64,000 nt of DNA, taken from the NCBI GenBank assembly GCA_030549205.1, contig JAUKTV010000010.1, forward strand, positions 124,001 through 188,000, in the 5' to 3' direction. Positions 13,764 through 24,364 of the stretch are shown here, piece after piece. This DNA is from Apiosordaria backusii. Lineage: Eukaryota; Ascomycota; Sordariomycetes; Sordariales; Lasiosphaeriaceae. Positions within the stretch are counted from its first letter, which is position 1; each line of letters starts with the position of its first letter. The position numbers and the translations under genes are program-made. The notes under the pieces were generated by a model that saw only the letters and a program-made list of their open reading frames with translations, made no database searches and was not told the origin of the DNA.

Positions 13764-14135
13764 ATGGTCTGTCCCTTTGCCATTCTTCCCTTCACCCTTC
13801 ACTTCGTATTGTTCGTGTTGGCGCCAACATCATGCACCACGCCGAGTCGACACATTGCAGCTTGCCATGGATGTGTTCTGCCTCGACACTTGCCCGGCCG
13901 AGAACTTCCCGCACCGCCGTCTTGGAAATTAACCCGACCTTCCTTCCGGACGCCGGTGCCAACTCCGTGCCTCGGCAATCACCTTCCATTATGGCTGCCT
14001 GGGGTCCTTCAACTATATGCTCACGGCTCCGTGGTGGACATGGAACAATTCAGGACCGATCAGTTGGATGTGGCGTTGCAGATGAGAGTTGTTGGTTCTG
14101 TTATGACAGCAAAGGACCATGTTTTCTATAGGGCT
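13764..14135 (+). pseudogene. Possible decayed or unresolved small secreted Cys-rich protein
   Basis: An ATG at 13764 opens a strongly hydrophobic, signal-peptide-like stretch followed by Cys-containing sequence. Cys- and Trp-rich peptide then continues in other frames, for example a segment with WWTWNNSGPISWMW near 14030-14075 and an overlapping one with CWFCYDSKGPC near 14090-14130. No GT-AG intron that I can place joins these frames, which suggests either a decayed small secreted protein gene or an intron structure I cannot resolve. It may also be a chance pattern. No family is recognised. Confidence 0.2.
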
Positions 14136-16849
14136 GTGCTGAGAGCAGGCCAACGACATTCAACAACAGCATGTTGTGCCACGAGCCGGAAACATATCAA
14201 CCCGACCCGGTAAGCAGCTCTTCAACTTCAACCATGCTGAGAGACTGTGGGACACACAGTCATCAAATCCCACGCCGGGTCTTTCCAAGCGGATCGTCTG
14301 CTGTATCCTTGCACAGATAAGGAAACCCAGAAGCATGCGTGCGGCACGCCTGGAGATGAACCCACCCTGGCATACAGGGCAGGTTGCACAACTGCCACGG
14401 AATTGAGGATTCCTCTATCCAAAAACCAGGTCCTCGGTATGGCTAACCTCCTTGGTGGGTAACACAGTGACGTGTTGTCGTGATGGAGAAATATGACTTC
14501 ATTCACTCAGGCTTCCAAGTGACCAGGACAATCTGCAAGGTAAATTTGTCAGATTCGGACTCCGTGATCCGAGAGCGCTCTTCCAAAGCAAGACCGCCGC
14601 CTTTCGGATCTTGAAAGCTTTCTACCTGGTTGCATCCGGAGTCTCGGACATACCTAACTAGGCAGCTTTTCACGCACGAGAAAGCAGTCAGCTCACATGG
14701 TGAACTACTACTCCTGTAAGGCTGAACCTGTGCTGATTTCACGTCGCCATCGGACTTGAGTCGCCGGCATCCGTGCAACGGAGCTGCGCGGGACACGTAA
14801 CCGGTATATCCGGCCGAAATGTATGTTGATGTCACAGGATTAAAGGCAAGAAGTCGCTAGCTATGTAATACCACGGCACGTTTGTACTGTTGGGTGCTAG
14901 TTAGTCTTCCTACTTGGGGGCGCGTCCGCCTCCACTCTCCCACACCCCCTGCCCACATCGCCTTAGCTAACCTTACATTGGTTGTGTAACCACGGTTAGA
15001 ATCCGTCCGGTCCTCTTTGGGCATTTGATGTTGACAGAGACAGAAAATGAACCAAGATTGTTTGATTTTTGTGGAATACTTGTGAAGGGTACGCGCTCTC
15101 TTGCTGGACGAGACAGGTTTCACGGAAATCGCATTTCGCCCCAATCGCTGCTCTCTCCTCTTTTGGCCACTGGTGGGCTAACAATCGTCTTCCCAAGGTC
15201 CGTCGACCAGCCATACGATGATGCCTTGTACAACTTGTACAACTTAGAGTCGTAGTCGTAGTCTAATTCCTTCTGTGCAACTCAACGGACTCCTCCGCAT
15301 TTGTGTGTCACTGACGACAGGGAATAAAGGACTGACTGCGAACCTGTGCCATAACAGCAGTTATCCAAGCTAATGGAGAAACTGAAATGTATTCTCCCCA
15401 AAAGAGAAGGGCTGTTTCCATACGCTGAGACCCGGGATTACCTAGGGCTGTCCGGGTTCCAGGAACCGAATGTCTGCCCGTGCTTCCTAGCCGCCGCCAC
15501 CGACCGGGCTCTCGGAGCCGAACAGGGTACAGGACGGCAAAGCCAATGATACGAAGACAAGCCACCCCCATATGCTAAACATACCTTAATCTGCCCGGTC
15601 CAGCTCTCTCACCTTGCTGACCTAGGTAACGACAATTATCTTGCAAACTTTTGGCCTATTGTGGACGAGCAGACCGCAGCGTACCTTGATCTCACCTGCA
15701 GGAAAAGGATCCTCATCTGCAAGTGACCCAGATCCATTTCCAGATCCTTCTTGTGATGCGGCAAAATCAAGGCAGCTCCATGGCTTAGTTAACTGCAACT
15801 GGAGATGCCGCTGTTGGCTGTTGACTTTTGTTGCCGGTGCCCCTTGGCTGGATGAGGTGGAAGGTTGCACAGGCCTATTACCCCTGAACTCCTGATATCT
15901 CACACATCGCCACCAACTCACACACAGCAAGACATTCGCCAAAAAGTATAGTGTAAAATGATGCTGTGAAACGTGTTATAAGCCTATTCTAGACTATCGT
16001 GATTCTATTCTAGATATGCATTGCTCTGAGAAGGAAAGAAAAAAAGGGGGCTGATAAATAATAACGACAGAAAAAGAAGTGGAAAAAAGTCCAAGAGAAA
16101 TGCTGTCGGCCGTGGGGGCGGTGTGCCACACACGCAACCTCTAGTACATCCCAGAAAAACGTCACCAACCATCTGTCCTCGTCCACCAAATGTAAACACT
16201 CGTAATGTATCGTCCGCATGTCCGACCGGGCGACCGCCGACGCACTGCATCATCGTCATCCACTGTAAGTCAAATCTGACATGCAGATAACCACGCCCTG
16301 CTTGCCCGACCACTCACACTCGTATTTCCCTAAAAGGGAACACACTCACGTAGAAATAAAAAATAAAAATACCACAAAAAGGAAATAACGAGGGAAAAAA
16401 AGACAAAAGGAAACAAGTAAGACGTCATCAGATCATATCCCACCATAATCCACCACCCCATCCGTCCCACATTCCACTACCCGTTCCGCCTTCCGCCTCT
16501 GCTTCATGCATCATCCGCTTGCCGACACGCCCAAGTCCAGATCTCGTGCCCATCCTGCCTTGAACAGCACCGCAGGTTCCGAACCCAAGCCCCATTCGGC
16601 TTGCTTCTTTGTCTCTCGCCTTCTGACTGCAGAAAGGGGGAAGAAAACGGAAAGACCGATTGGGACGTTCAGATTGCCGACCTGTGAAATCACAAGAGAG
16701 AGTTGAGGAACCTGATAGCCCGTTGATAGCCGAATAGGTAGGGGGCTGCTGAAACAAGCCTGGAGCAGAAACCTGGCTCGAAGTTAGCTAGATTTCTACC
16801 TTGCCAACCGAACAATTTGTCCTTTGTGTAACTCACCATTTTTGCCACT
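14136..16849. other. Gene-poor interval
   Basis: I see no gene. Frames are short and mutually overlapping. The stretch 16000-16420 is A-rich and could be a 3' UTR for a minus-strand transcript from the 17.1-kb candidate. One copy of the octamer CCTAGGTA, recurrent in intergenic DNA of this window, lies at 15621-15628. Confidence 0.4.
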
Positions 16850-17107
16850 CTACGGAGTAGCAGGGGGAGTGGGCACGTTTGGCGCCGGAGTGATGGGTCC
16901 AGGCCGCGGGTTCCCTGACGGTGTCGGCGGGCGAGGATCGGCCATGTCGAAGGGGGAGTCTGGAATTGGGAAGAAGGCAGGGTGGAGTTTGGGTGCGAAG
17001 GAGGGCTCGTTGGCTGTCTGACAGGGAAGAGCACTCCTTCTCAGGGGCGAGATGTTAGCAGCACGGAGCTCCAACAGAAAGATATCTCCCGATGCGCAGA
17101 CAGGCAT
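16850..17107 (-). CDS. Candidate 85-residue Pro-rich hypothetical protein
   Basis: An uninterrupted 85-codon frame starts in a good context (CGCCAACATG) and ends at a TAG. The N-terminal residues (MPVCASGDIFLL) recall the start of Pmp3/UPF0057 peptides, but the following sequence does not continue that family. The rest is rich in Pro, Ser and Ala. Downstream on the same strand, possible splice signals near 16850 and 16690 could link it to a Gln/Pro-containing frame at 16428-16757, so the true gene may be longer. I recognise no function. Confidence 0.3.
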   Translation of the reverse strand: MPVCASGDIFLLELRAANISPLRRSALPCQTANEPSFAPKLHPAFFPIPDSPFDMADPRPPTPSGNPRPGPITPAPNVPTPPATP

Positions 17108-19933
17108 GTTGGCGGTTTAGGGGTAAAGTAGAGCTTTAGGAAGTCTGATATCAGTTGCCCAGATAGAATAACAAGAGTGAGAGAGGTCGTGTCGTAACCG
17201 CGTTAGGTACGTGGCCAAAGAAGATGTGCAAATGTATGCAAGTAAAAGTGTGTAAGTATAAGCTGAGATGAGATTGTGAATCTGGTGATATCAAGAGCAA
17301 CAAGTTTAATTCAAGGCCAAGATAATGCTGATGGTGATAATGATATGCTGGCGAGGATGAGGAAGCTGTTGAACACATCGACATGTTGCAAAAAGAGGGA
17401 GCCCATGGCTTCCCTTTATACAAATTCCTACGACCTTCACCGACGAGCGGGGACTCCAGAGGACAGACATAGCTATGAAGTTGAAACAGGCGACGGCGAG
17501 GGAAACAAGCGTCAAGTGGCTTGTGACAGTGGAACCTTGTGTGTGTAACAAGAACCAGACGGGCTCAAGTCGGACGAAGAGACAGTTTCGCGCTTAGGAA
17601 GCGTGTAAGTCGAAGGATTAGCAATTCAGAAGAAGCGCATGTCTACTGGTGTAACCAAGACCCAAGACTCCCACCAAGACAGGAAAGTGGATATCGGACC
17701 TAAAAGCCTAGGGCAGCTACAGAGGATGCCTGCCGTGGGAGTCATGGAAGAACACGAAGAGCCTAACATTGACGGGAAGGGATCCGGCAGGGGTCTCTCT
17801 TGGTTGGGACGAGGTTTGATGGGCATGTCGTGCACGTTGCAAGCATACATGTAGTCGACGTTGAGGGCGGCAGGAAGATTCAGGAACCGTACTTGCGTAA
17901 AGATCCAGGAGTTCTCTTGATGTGGCACCAAGGAGGCTGTGATCTCCTTTGGCTGTTGCCTATGTGTCATGTGGAGGAAGACCTAATATCAAGATATTGG
18001 CTGTTGGGAGGTCAGATGGGATCGGAACTCCCCGTAGAAGGCATCTGGCAGCAGCTCGGCAAATCTACCACAACCTGGAAGCTGGCTATCGCGGCGACTT
18101 TTGAAAGAGACCGCTGGCTGTATTGGACAGTACCAGGTATTGGGCGGGCAATGGTCAAACCCCCCAATCATGCGGCTCGTCTCGCCCTCTCAGAAACGTT
18201 TTTGTGTTACCCCAATCCAGAAGGCCGGGTATCGAAGTTCGCCCGAGTACTCCGAGTCAATCGATCGTTCAGTGGGCTGCTCCGAATCTCTTGGAGATCC
18301 CGCTAAATTCTTTAACGAACTGCAGCACAGCGGCCCGCGGATGGGAACCAGGGACCTTACAGGACACATGCTACAGGGGCATGGAAACCGCCCAGTCCAG
18401 CTTCCTGGTTTCAGAAAGCCAGCCGTTGCATGGGACGCAATACCGCCAAAATGGCGTGGGCTGGTGGTATTGGAGAGCATCCCCCACCACAGCCAAATCC
18501 CAGTTGACAGCCCCTGGTTGGGAAACTCCACATAGGGCTGACTGAGGTGGTCATGGAATGGGAGCTTGGCACTTGCAAAGCACTTTTGACCACTACGCCA
18601 GCGAAACTTTTGCATAGCGGGCATCTTTACGAATACTAAACGGTACGATACTATCAAGCTCCGGGTACTTACCACTTGGCAGGAAACAAGGAGGACAGAC
18701 CTAATCACACGGGCCTAGCTCCGCCAACCTCGGCGCAATGAAGAGGACAGCGAAGAATGGCACTCTACGGATGGCACGCTACACAGCTCGCCGAGATGAC
18801 AACTTGATATCCACACCCTCACCAGCGTCATTGTTCCGGGGGACCTGAACAGGAGTTAAATTTACCTCACTTCGAGCCTATAAAAACTTCCGTGAGGGCG
18901 ATTGCTGAGGTCAATCCTTTCATCATTGCTGAAGGATGATGCAGTACGACTGTAGTGATGCCTGTGTTGGCAGAGCACAGCATTATTTTTGAAGTCGAAA
19001 ATAACAGCGTCCCACATCTGGATTGATGTGTTTTTTTTCCTGCCATGTGTTAACTTTGCAAGTCTGCCCCGGTCAGCATAGAGCCGGCACATGTGTGGCG
19101 CTGGGAAGCGAGATCTTGACAGTGCCGGCTGACGACAACAACAGGACTCGAGCCGAAGGAAAACAATTGCACTGTTGGGCCACAAAGGAGTTCGCAGCTC
19201 GACCGCTTGTAGTATGGTTTGTTTTCTTTCCAGCAGACTGGTACCTAGAGTTTGAGGCTTCGCTCCGAGGTAGTAAGATTGAGATACCCGAGCGTGTGAG
19301 GAAGAGTGAGGCGAAGTGGCCACGCGGTGTCTGGAAGAGAGGCCATCTAAATGTTGCCAATCAGTGAGGGAAGCAAAACGTCGGGTCCTTGATTGCCCAA
19401 AGCAAACCATCCGGGCTAATGATCATGATTGGAGAAATAACGATGGGCCTCGGTGACTGTTCCAGGACAGTGGGTGTCTCGATATGAAGTGTAGGTAAAC
19501 CTGGTATGTCCGAGATCACGGATGTAGGGGCCATTTAACAAGACGGTGTTGTTATAGAACCTCGCTTCCACCACCGGGGGATCGGAAAGACACCATGTCG
19601 GTATTGTATCGACCACTGCTATGGGCCAGATGCGTTGGGGGCGGCCGAAGGATTCGTGTACCGTCAGCCTCATTTGGGGGTTTCACAATCTATACTAGGT
19701 CTAATTGGCTAGTTGATTGGGGCACTCACTTTGAAGCTGTACCCAGTCACCCTTCACAAACAATAATGCGAGCTCCCACTTCGTTATTGACCTGAAGTCC
19801 ATTAGCTTGGTAGAGCGATACATGACTAGAAACACAAATCCCATCCGGTCCCTTTTTTGACTCCGTTCCTCCACTCCAAACGCCGGAAGCCCCTTCTACA
19901 CAACTTGAGTCAGTCATCGACTGAGCTGTAGCA
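17108..19933. other. Gene-poor interval
   Basis: I see no supportable gene. The overlapping frames of 100-180 codons at 17.6-18.7 kb and 18.9-19.4 kb mostly begin at non-ATG codons, lack motifs and cover each other on opposite strands. Some of the right end is presumably the 3' UTR of the RNPS1-like gene. Confidence 0.4.
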
Positions 19934-21063
19934 TCATCTCCGCTCACGCTCTCGGTGGCGGCCGGGGCTTCTGCTCCGACGGCCATAGCTATCGTAACTG
20001 TCTCGGCTAACGCTTCTGCGGGAGTCTCTGACGTCGTCACCCTCGAAACGACTGCCTCTTCGCCCGCCGCGAGCTGGTGGAGGGGTCCTAGACCGGGACC
20101 GGGACGAATATGACGGAGACCTTTGTCTGCGGTTGTGATTCCCTCCTGACTGAATGGGTGACCGAGACCTCGACCGTGAAACGGAACGGGGGCGGTACGT
20201 ATCTGAACGGTTTCCATGACGACCAGGCCCAGATGGAGCGGGAGAGCGCCAGCCTCGACCGTGGCCCCCTGGACCACCCACGTTGCCGCCGCCGAAGGGT
20301 CTAGACTGGGGAGGCGGTATGCGCGGGTTGATATTTGCTCCGCGACGAGCTGTCGGGGGGGCAGGTGAGAGCTTGCGGCGGGGTAAAACGATGGAAACAT
20401 TAATGACAGCGCCATCGACAGTGGCCTCGTGCATATGGGCAATCGCAGCCTCAGCGTCAGTTTCGTGGTAGTAGAGAATGTAGGCTGTGCCACGATTGGT
20501 ACCAACTATATACAGAAAATTGAACATGTCAGCATGCGTGTGATACAGCAGGCGATGGGGTCAAGTGACAACATACGCTGACGGTTGAGGGGGAGGTCCA
20601 GGTCCTCGATCTCGCCGTACTGGCCAAAGATCTCTCGAAGATGGTCTTCGTTCACATTTTTGGTGAGACGCTCAACGACAATCTGCAACGAGCAGTTTAC
20701 TGGTTAGCAACTCTGCTGTTGGCGTGGGGTGGGCCATCGACTTGCCTTGGTACTCCTAACTGGAGGCGTGGGACTGCGAGTGCGACTTCTTGAGCGACTC
20801 CAGCTGCGATCGCGTGAGTAGCTTCGACTGCGGCTTCTGCTTCGACTGCGGCTACGAGTACGGGATCGGCTGCGACTGTAGCTCCGGTGTCTTCCATTGC
20901 GCGGTGGCGGAGAGCGAGCTTGCGAGTTGCGGTCGTGGGAGCCGTAGCGATCCATGGCCTCGGAGGGGGTTCGTGATGGAGAGCGATTGCGGGATTCCGG
21001 TCGCCATTGATCGGCGGATTCGTCGCGAGACACAAGGTCTCTGGACCTTGATCTGGCATCCAT
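19934..21063 (-). CDS. RNPS1-like SR protein with a single RRM
   Basis: Exons 21063-20746, 20682-20577 and 20505-19934 encode about 331 residues. An N-terminal RS region (about residues 40-100, dense RSRSRS) precedes one RRM: IVVERLTKNVNEDHLREIF carries RNP2, and GTAYILYYHETDAEAAIAHM carries RNP1 (about 107-185). A C-terminal Arg/Gly/Ser tail with further RS repeats follows. This order fits RNPS1, the nuclear splicing activator of the ASAP and exon-junction complexes. A related one-RRM SR factor is possible. The first intron begins with GC in an AG|GCAAGT context and ends in CAG, so it is a GC-AG intron. The second is a standard GTATGT/TAG intron. Confidence 0.82.
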
Positions 21064-22141
21064 TTTCTGGGGCGGCGCAGCTGGGACCAGGCTGGTGGGA
21101 TTGGGTAGTGATGAAGGAGAAGACCCAACCTAGCAAACCCCAACGCGTGCGAGCCTTGCAAATGCAAACGCGCTGCCAATTTCACTGCCAAGGCTGTGCC
21201 AAGCCGGGACACTATCTGATTGGCGATAAGAATCTGCCCCACGTGCCGTCCTTTGCGTCATCACCCCACAGGGCAGTTTCCACTTGGCAGTTATCCATAG
21301 CTATGGCACCTTGCTGTCCACCATCCCCCAGACACTTCCCTGCAGTTTTCAACATCTTGTCAGCTTCACACCTTGTCGTATCATCAGGTTGTTCCTTGGG
21401 CATATCTGAGCCCTAAGAGGCCTCCCTTGGCACTGGTGAATAGTTGTTGTCACTCTCGATCAGATCTATCAGATAGCCTCATATTCTCAAAGGGGTGAAG
21501 GGCCAGTTCCGGTGAGTCAGTCGCCGACAGGAACCTGGAAAGAAACGAAGGACCTTTGACATATACGACGTGTACTGTGGTATGTAGTGTTCTAGAATTA
21601 GACGTGCCCTCACTCCTTCCTGATCTGGTCTGCGAGTAAGCCAAGCTTCCTTAAGCTTCACTTTAAAATCTTGGTCTTTTTGAACAAGGTTCCAGCCCTT
21701 CCGGCTTAAGAGGCTTGGAGACGGACAGCCAATAGCGATGCGGGCTCAGGTGGCACAATTACATCAACCACGGTGATGGAGACCGCTTCTGGCCAAGCTT
21801 TCTGGACCCTGCATCCATCCCACTCCGTTCTGGCCAGTGGGAGAAGGGTCCTTGCCGTGCCTCCTCCGTCATGCCTCAACCCCCATTGGAGGTTGATGCT
21901 GCCCATCCACCATTCTGCTTTTGACGTCATGTTTCATGATGGTCGGGTAAACACCACAAGCAGGTTTGTTTGGCATCGCCGTGGTGATCAGCGGTAGGTG
22001 AGAAAATGTTGAAAAAGGCTGCCCGTGTCCCTGGGTGATTTGTTCTCGGCCCAAGTCTATTTCTCTTCAGTACCTTAACAATCACATCTATTCTCTATCT
22101 TCACTTGGCAACTTGCACATAACCCAGAACCATCATACAAC
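21064..22141. other. Divergent intergenic region
   Basis: This is the shared upstream region of the RNPS1-like gene (-) and the small coiled-coil gene (+). No gene is seen. A TGAGTCA heptamer, the CPC1/Gcn4 consensus, occurs at 21513-21519. The 60 bases before 22142 are pyrimidine- and AC-rich, as in a fungal 5' UTR. Confidence 0.45.
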
Positions 22142-22684
22142 ATGCCTTTCTTCTCCCGAAGCTCAGAACCTGCCCACCAGCAGGTGCAGCAGGCACCACA
22201 ACCCGTCTATGAAGAGCAGCCCAAACGCCATGGCCTCTTCAGCCGCCATCGCTCCCCATCTCCCTCTCGTACCAACAGCACCAGCACCCGCAACTCAAAC
22301 TCGACCTACCAAACCTCCCCTGAACGTGCCCGAAGCACCAGCGGCAACCGCGGCGGTCTTCTTCGTCGGTCGTTTGGCAATGGTTCCGCCAATGATATGG
22401 ACCCCAGCATCGTTGCTGCCCGTGAGAGGGTCATGAGTGCCGAGATGGCTGAGCGTGAGGCTGACCGTGCTCTCATGGCTGCCCGTGAGAGTGTTCGTGA
22501 AGCCCGTGAGCACGTTCGCAGGTTGGAACTTGAGGCCCAGGAGGAGGCCAGACGGGCCAAGATCAAGCAACAGCAGGCGAAGGAGGTTTCCAAGAGGGGC
22601 AAGCAACTCGGACGTAAGTATTTTCCTGTAGTCATCATACCATTGCCGGAATATGGCTAACAAATGACAGGCTACGACTACTAG
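22142..22684 (+). CDS. Small Ser-rich coiled-coil protein, hypothetical
   Basis: Exons 22142-22613 and 22671-22684 (GTAAGT donor, GCTAAC branch point, CAG acceptor) encode about 161 residues ending in RYDY. Residues 1-80 are Ser/Pro/Gln-rich and basic, apparently disordered. About 85-150 form a charged Ala/Glu/Arg helix with a heptad-like pattern, predicted as a coiled coil. No catalytic or membrane motif is visible. The ATG lies just after an AC-rich leader (ACAACATGCC). The tiny 14-nt last exon decides the C terminus: without splicing the frame runs on into a different 12-residue tail. I do not recognise a characterised family. Confidence 0.75.
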
Positions 22685-22951
22685 GTTTCTTATCGAACCA
22701 CTTTCCATTTTCTTTGTCATCAGACGAACATGGAGTTGGGCAGGCAACTTGTATCGGCATCAGGCTTGTATCACTAGCATGTAGCATATATTTTTTAAGC
22801 GTGGTTTTTATTTGACTAATAAACTTTTCCTTTACTCCGTACAATGGGCTTTGGGATGTGAGCGAATGAAACTGTGTGAAACACACATGCAAATTCTCAA
22901 CATGAGAAACTTCCACCATACACTCATCCTCCATGTCTTCCACCAGACAGA

Positions 22952-24364
22952 CTACTTGGCAACCCCCATCCCGCTAAAAACCTCCCTAAACGCCCCCGTC
23001 TCGATCGCAAATACACCGCTCTTCGCATCCAGCAACTCAACCGGAGGCCAAAACTTGGTGTCCACCTTGGTCACCAGCCCGCTGTAGCTCGTCAGCCCAT
23101 CCGGCTCGCAGACGCCCCAGGGGTGTCTCAAAATAATGTACTGCTTCCTCTCCTGCGGCGCCGCCCAGCCAAGGACGGAGTACGCCATGTTGCCCACAAG
23201 AGTCGCGCCCCGGAACCTGTTGTTGCTGAAAGTGGGGTGGGTGTAAGCAACAAGAGGGTAGATGGTGCGGAGGTTGACGCAGTGAGAGCGGACCAGCCCC
23301 AAGAGATCTTGCTCGCGGCGGGAGGAGGTGAGGAAGTACTCGGGGGTCTTGTCGGTGAGTTGAGCCATGGCCTTGACGGGATCGCCGTGGGACAGGATGG
23401 TGAGATCGGGGTGCTCGGAGGATGTTTCCGAAGAGGAAGAGGAAGAGATCCACTTGGCAAAGGCTTTCTCGTAGAGGCAGGGCCAGATCTCGCCCTCGTC
23501 TGAGGACCGGGCGTACATGACCATTTCGGATGAGGTGTTAAGGGGAACTTGGGCGTTGACGGTGACGGTCTGGGTGGGGGCATCGAGGTGGCCACCCTTG
23601 GAGTAGAGCTTGATGGAAAGGGTGCATGACTCATCCATGTCCTTGTCCTTCTTGAAAGAAAAAGACGCGGTCGGGGTTTGGTTGCAATGCGTGATGGAAG
23701 AGGGGTCAGACCAGGCGACGCTCATGAGCGCGGCGATCAGCCAGCTGTTGCCGGTGGCACCTTGGACAGGATTGTTAAACTTGGTGGCATCTTGCCGGTA
23801 AAGAGAAGAGATATCGGCCCAGATGCCGTTGGGGGGTGTCCATTCCTTCTTCTCGCCGCTTCCCTTGCCCTCGGACCGGTAAGGAGTAGCCAGATCCCGG
23901 ATGAGGGCAGTCATCTCCGAGTTGGAAAGTGTTTTGCCCAGGGAGCGAGGCGGCTCAAGGGTCATGCGAAGGTTGCCGTTGCTCATGACGGCATGCTTGA
24001 CGCGGATTGCGCCGAGATCCTTGAGTCCCATGTGCCCCAGATCCGAGAGCTTCCTGATGCGAGAAAAGTCGGGAGTGAGCAAGTCACGCTCGGTCAGAGT
24101 GTGGATATCCTTGCTGTCAATTGGCTCGGCCGCCTCTTCGCGGTCATTCAGCTTGAGACCGGCGAAGAGGATCGAGTGGAAGCTCATGTCAAACAACTCA
24201 TCGTAGTCGGTTTGAAGGATGGTGGCAACGATGCGGGAAGTCGAAGCAGATTTCCAGTCGAGCTTGCGGCCGAGAATAGCCTCAACAAGAGCAAAGGGAT
24301 TGATGGCTCCCACATGGAGGTGCTTGGGGGGAGTGTCGGGCTGCTCGGACTTGGTGGCAGTCAT
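22952..24364 (-). CDS. Calpain-like C2 peptidase domain protein lacking the catalytic triad
   Basis: A single exon of 470 codons is read from the ATG in a strong context (TCACCATGAC) at 24364; an in-frame ATG six codons upstream at 24382 is the alternative. The calpain core spans about 180-460. At the catalytic Cys position the motif reads QGATGNSW with Ser207, where active enzymes have GDCW. The His motif reads GNMAYSVLGW with Met393 in place of His, and the Asn motif reads RHPWG with His414 in place of Asn. All three triad residues are therefore replaced, and I infer a pseudoprotease with a binding or regulatory role. A Ser-rich loop lies at about 307-316. The 3' end converges on the coiled-coil gene. 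Confidence 0.8.
   Translation of the reverse strand: MTATKSEQPDTPPKHLHVGAINPFALVEAILGRKLDWKSASTSRIVATILQTDYDELFDMSFHSILFAGLKLNDREEAAEPIDSKDIHTLTERDLLTPDFSRIRKLSDLGHMGLKDLGAIRVKHAVMSNGNLRMTLEPPRSLGKTLSNSEMTALIRDLATPYRSEGKGSGEKKEWTPPNGIWADISSLYRQDATKFNNPVQGATGNSWLIAALMSVAWSDPSSITHCNQTPTASFSFKKDKDMDESCTLSIKLYSKGGHLDAPTQTVTVNAQVPLNTSSEMVMYARSSDEGEIWPCLYEKAFAKWISSSSSSETSSEHPDLTILSHGDPVKAMAQLTDKTPEYFLTSSRREQDLLGLVRSHCVNLRTIYPLVAYTHPTFSNNRFRGATLVGNMAYSVLGWAAPQERKQYIILRHPWGVCEPDGLTSYSGLVTKVDTKFWPPVELLDAKSGVFAIETGAFREVFSGMGVAK

Noticed and set aside
13176..14213. 345-codon plus-strand frame beside the New1-like promoter
   Set aside because: Composition is random-like, it runs through the likely New1 promoter and 5' UTR, and other frames in its second half look more protein-like. 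Only the segment from 13764 is kept as a weak candidate.
17800..18708. Overlapping 168- and 172-codon frames on opposite strands
   Set aside because: Both begin at non-ATG codons, lack motifs and have no splice support.
22142..22660. Unspliced 172-residue version of the coiled-coil protein
   Set aside because: A good donor, branch point and acceptor remove the last part and give a compact RYDY ending, so the spliced 161-residue form is preferred.
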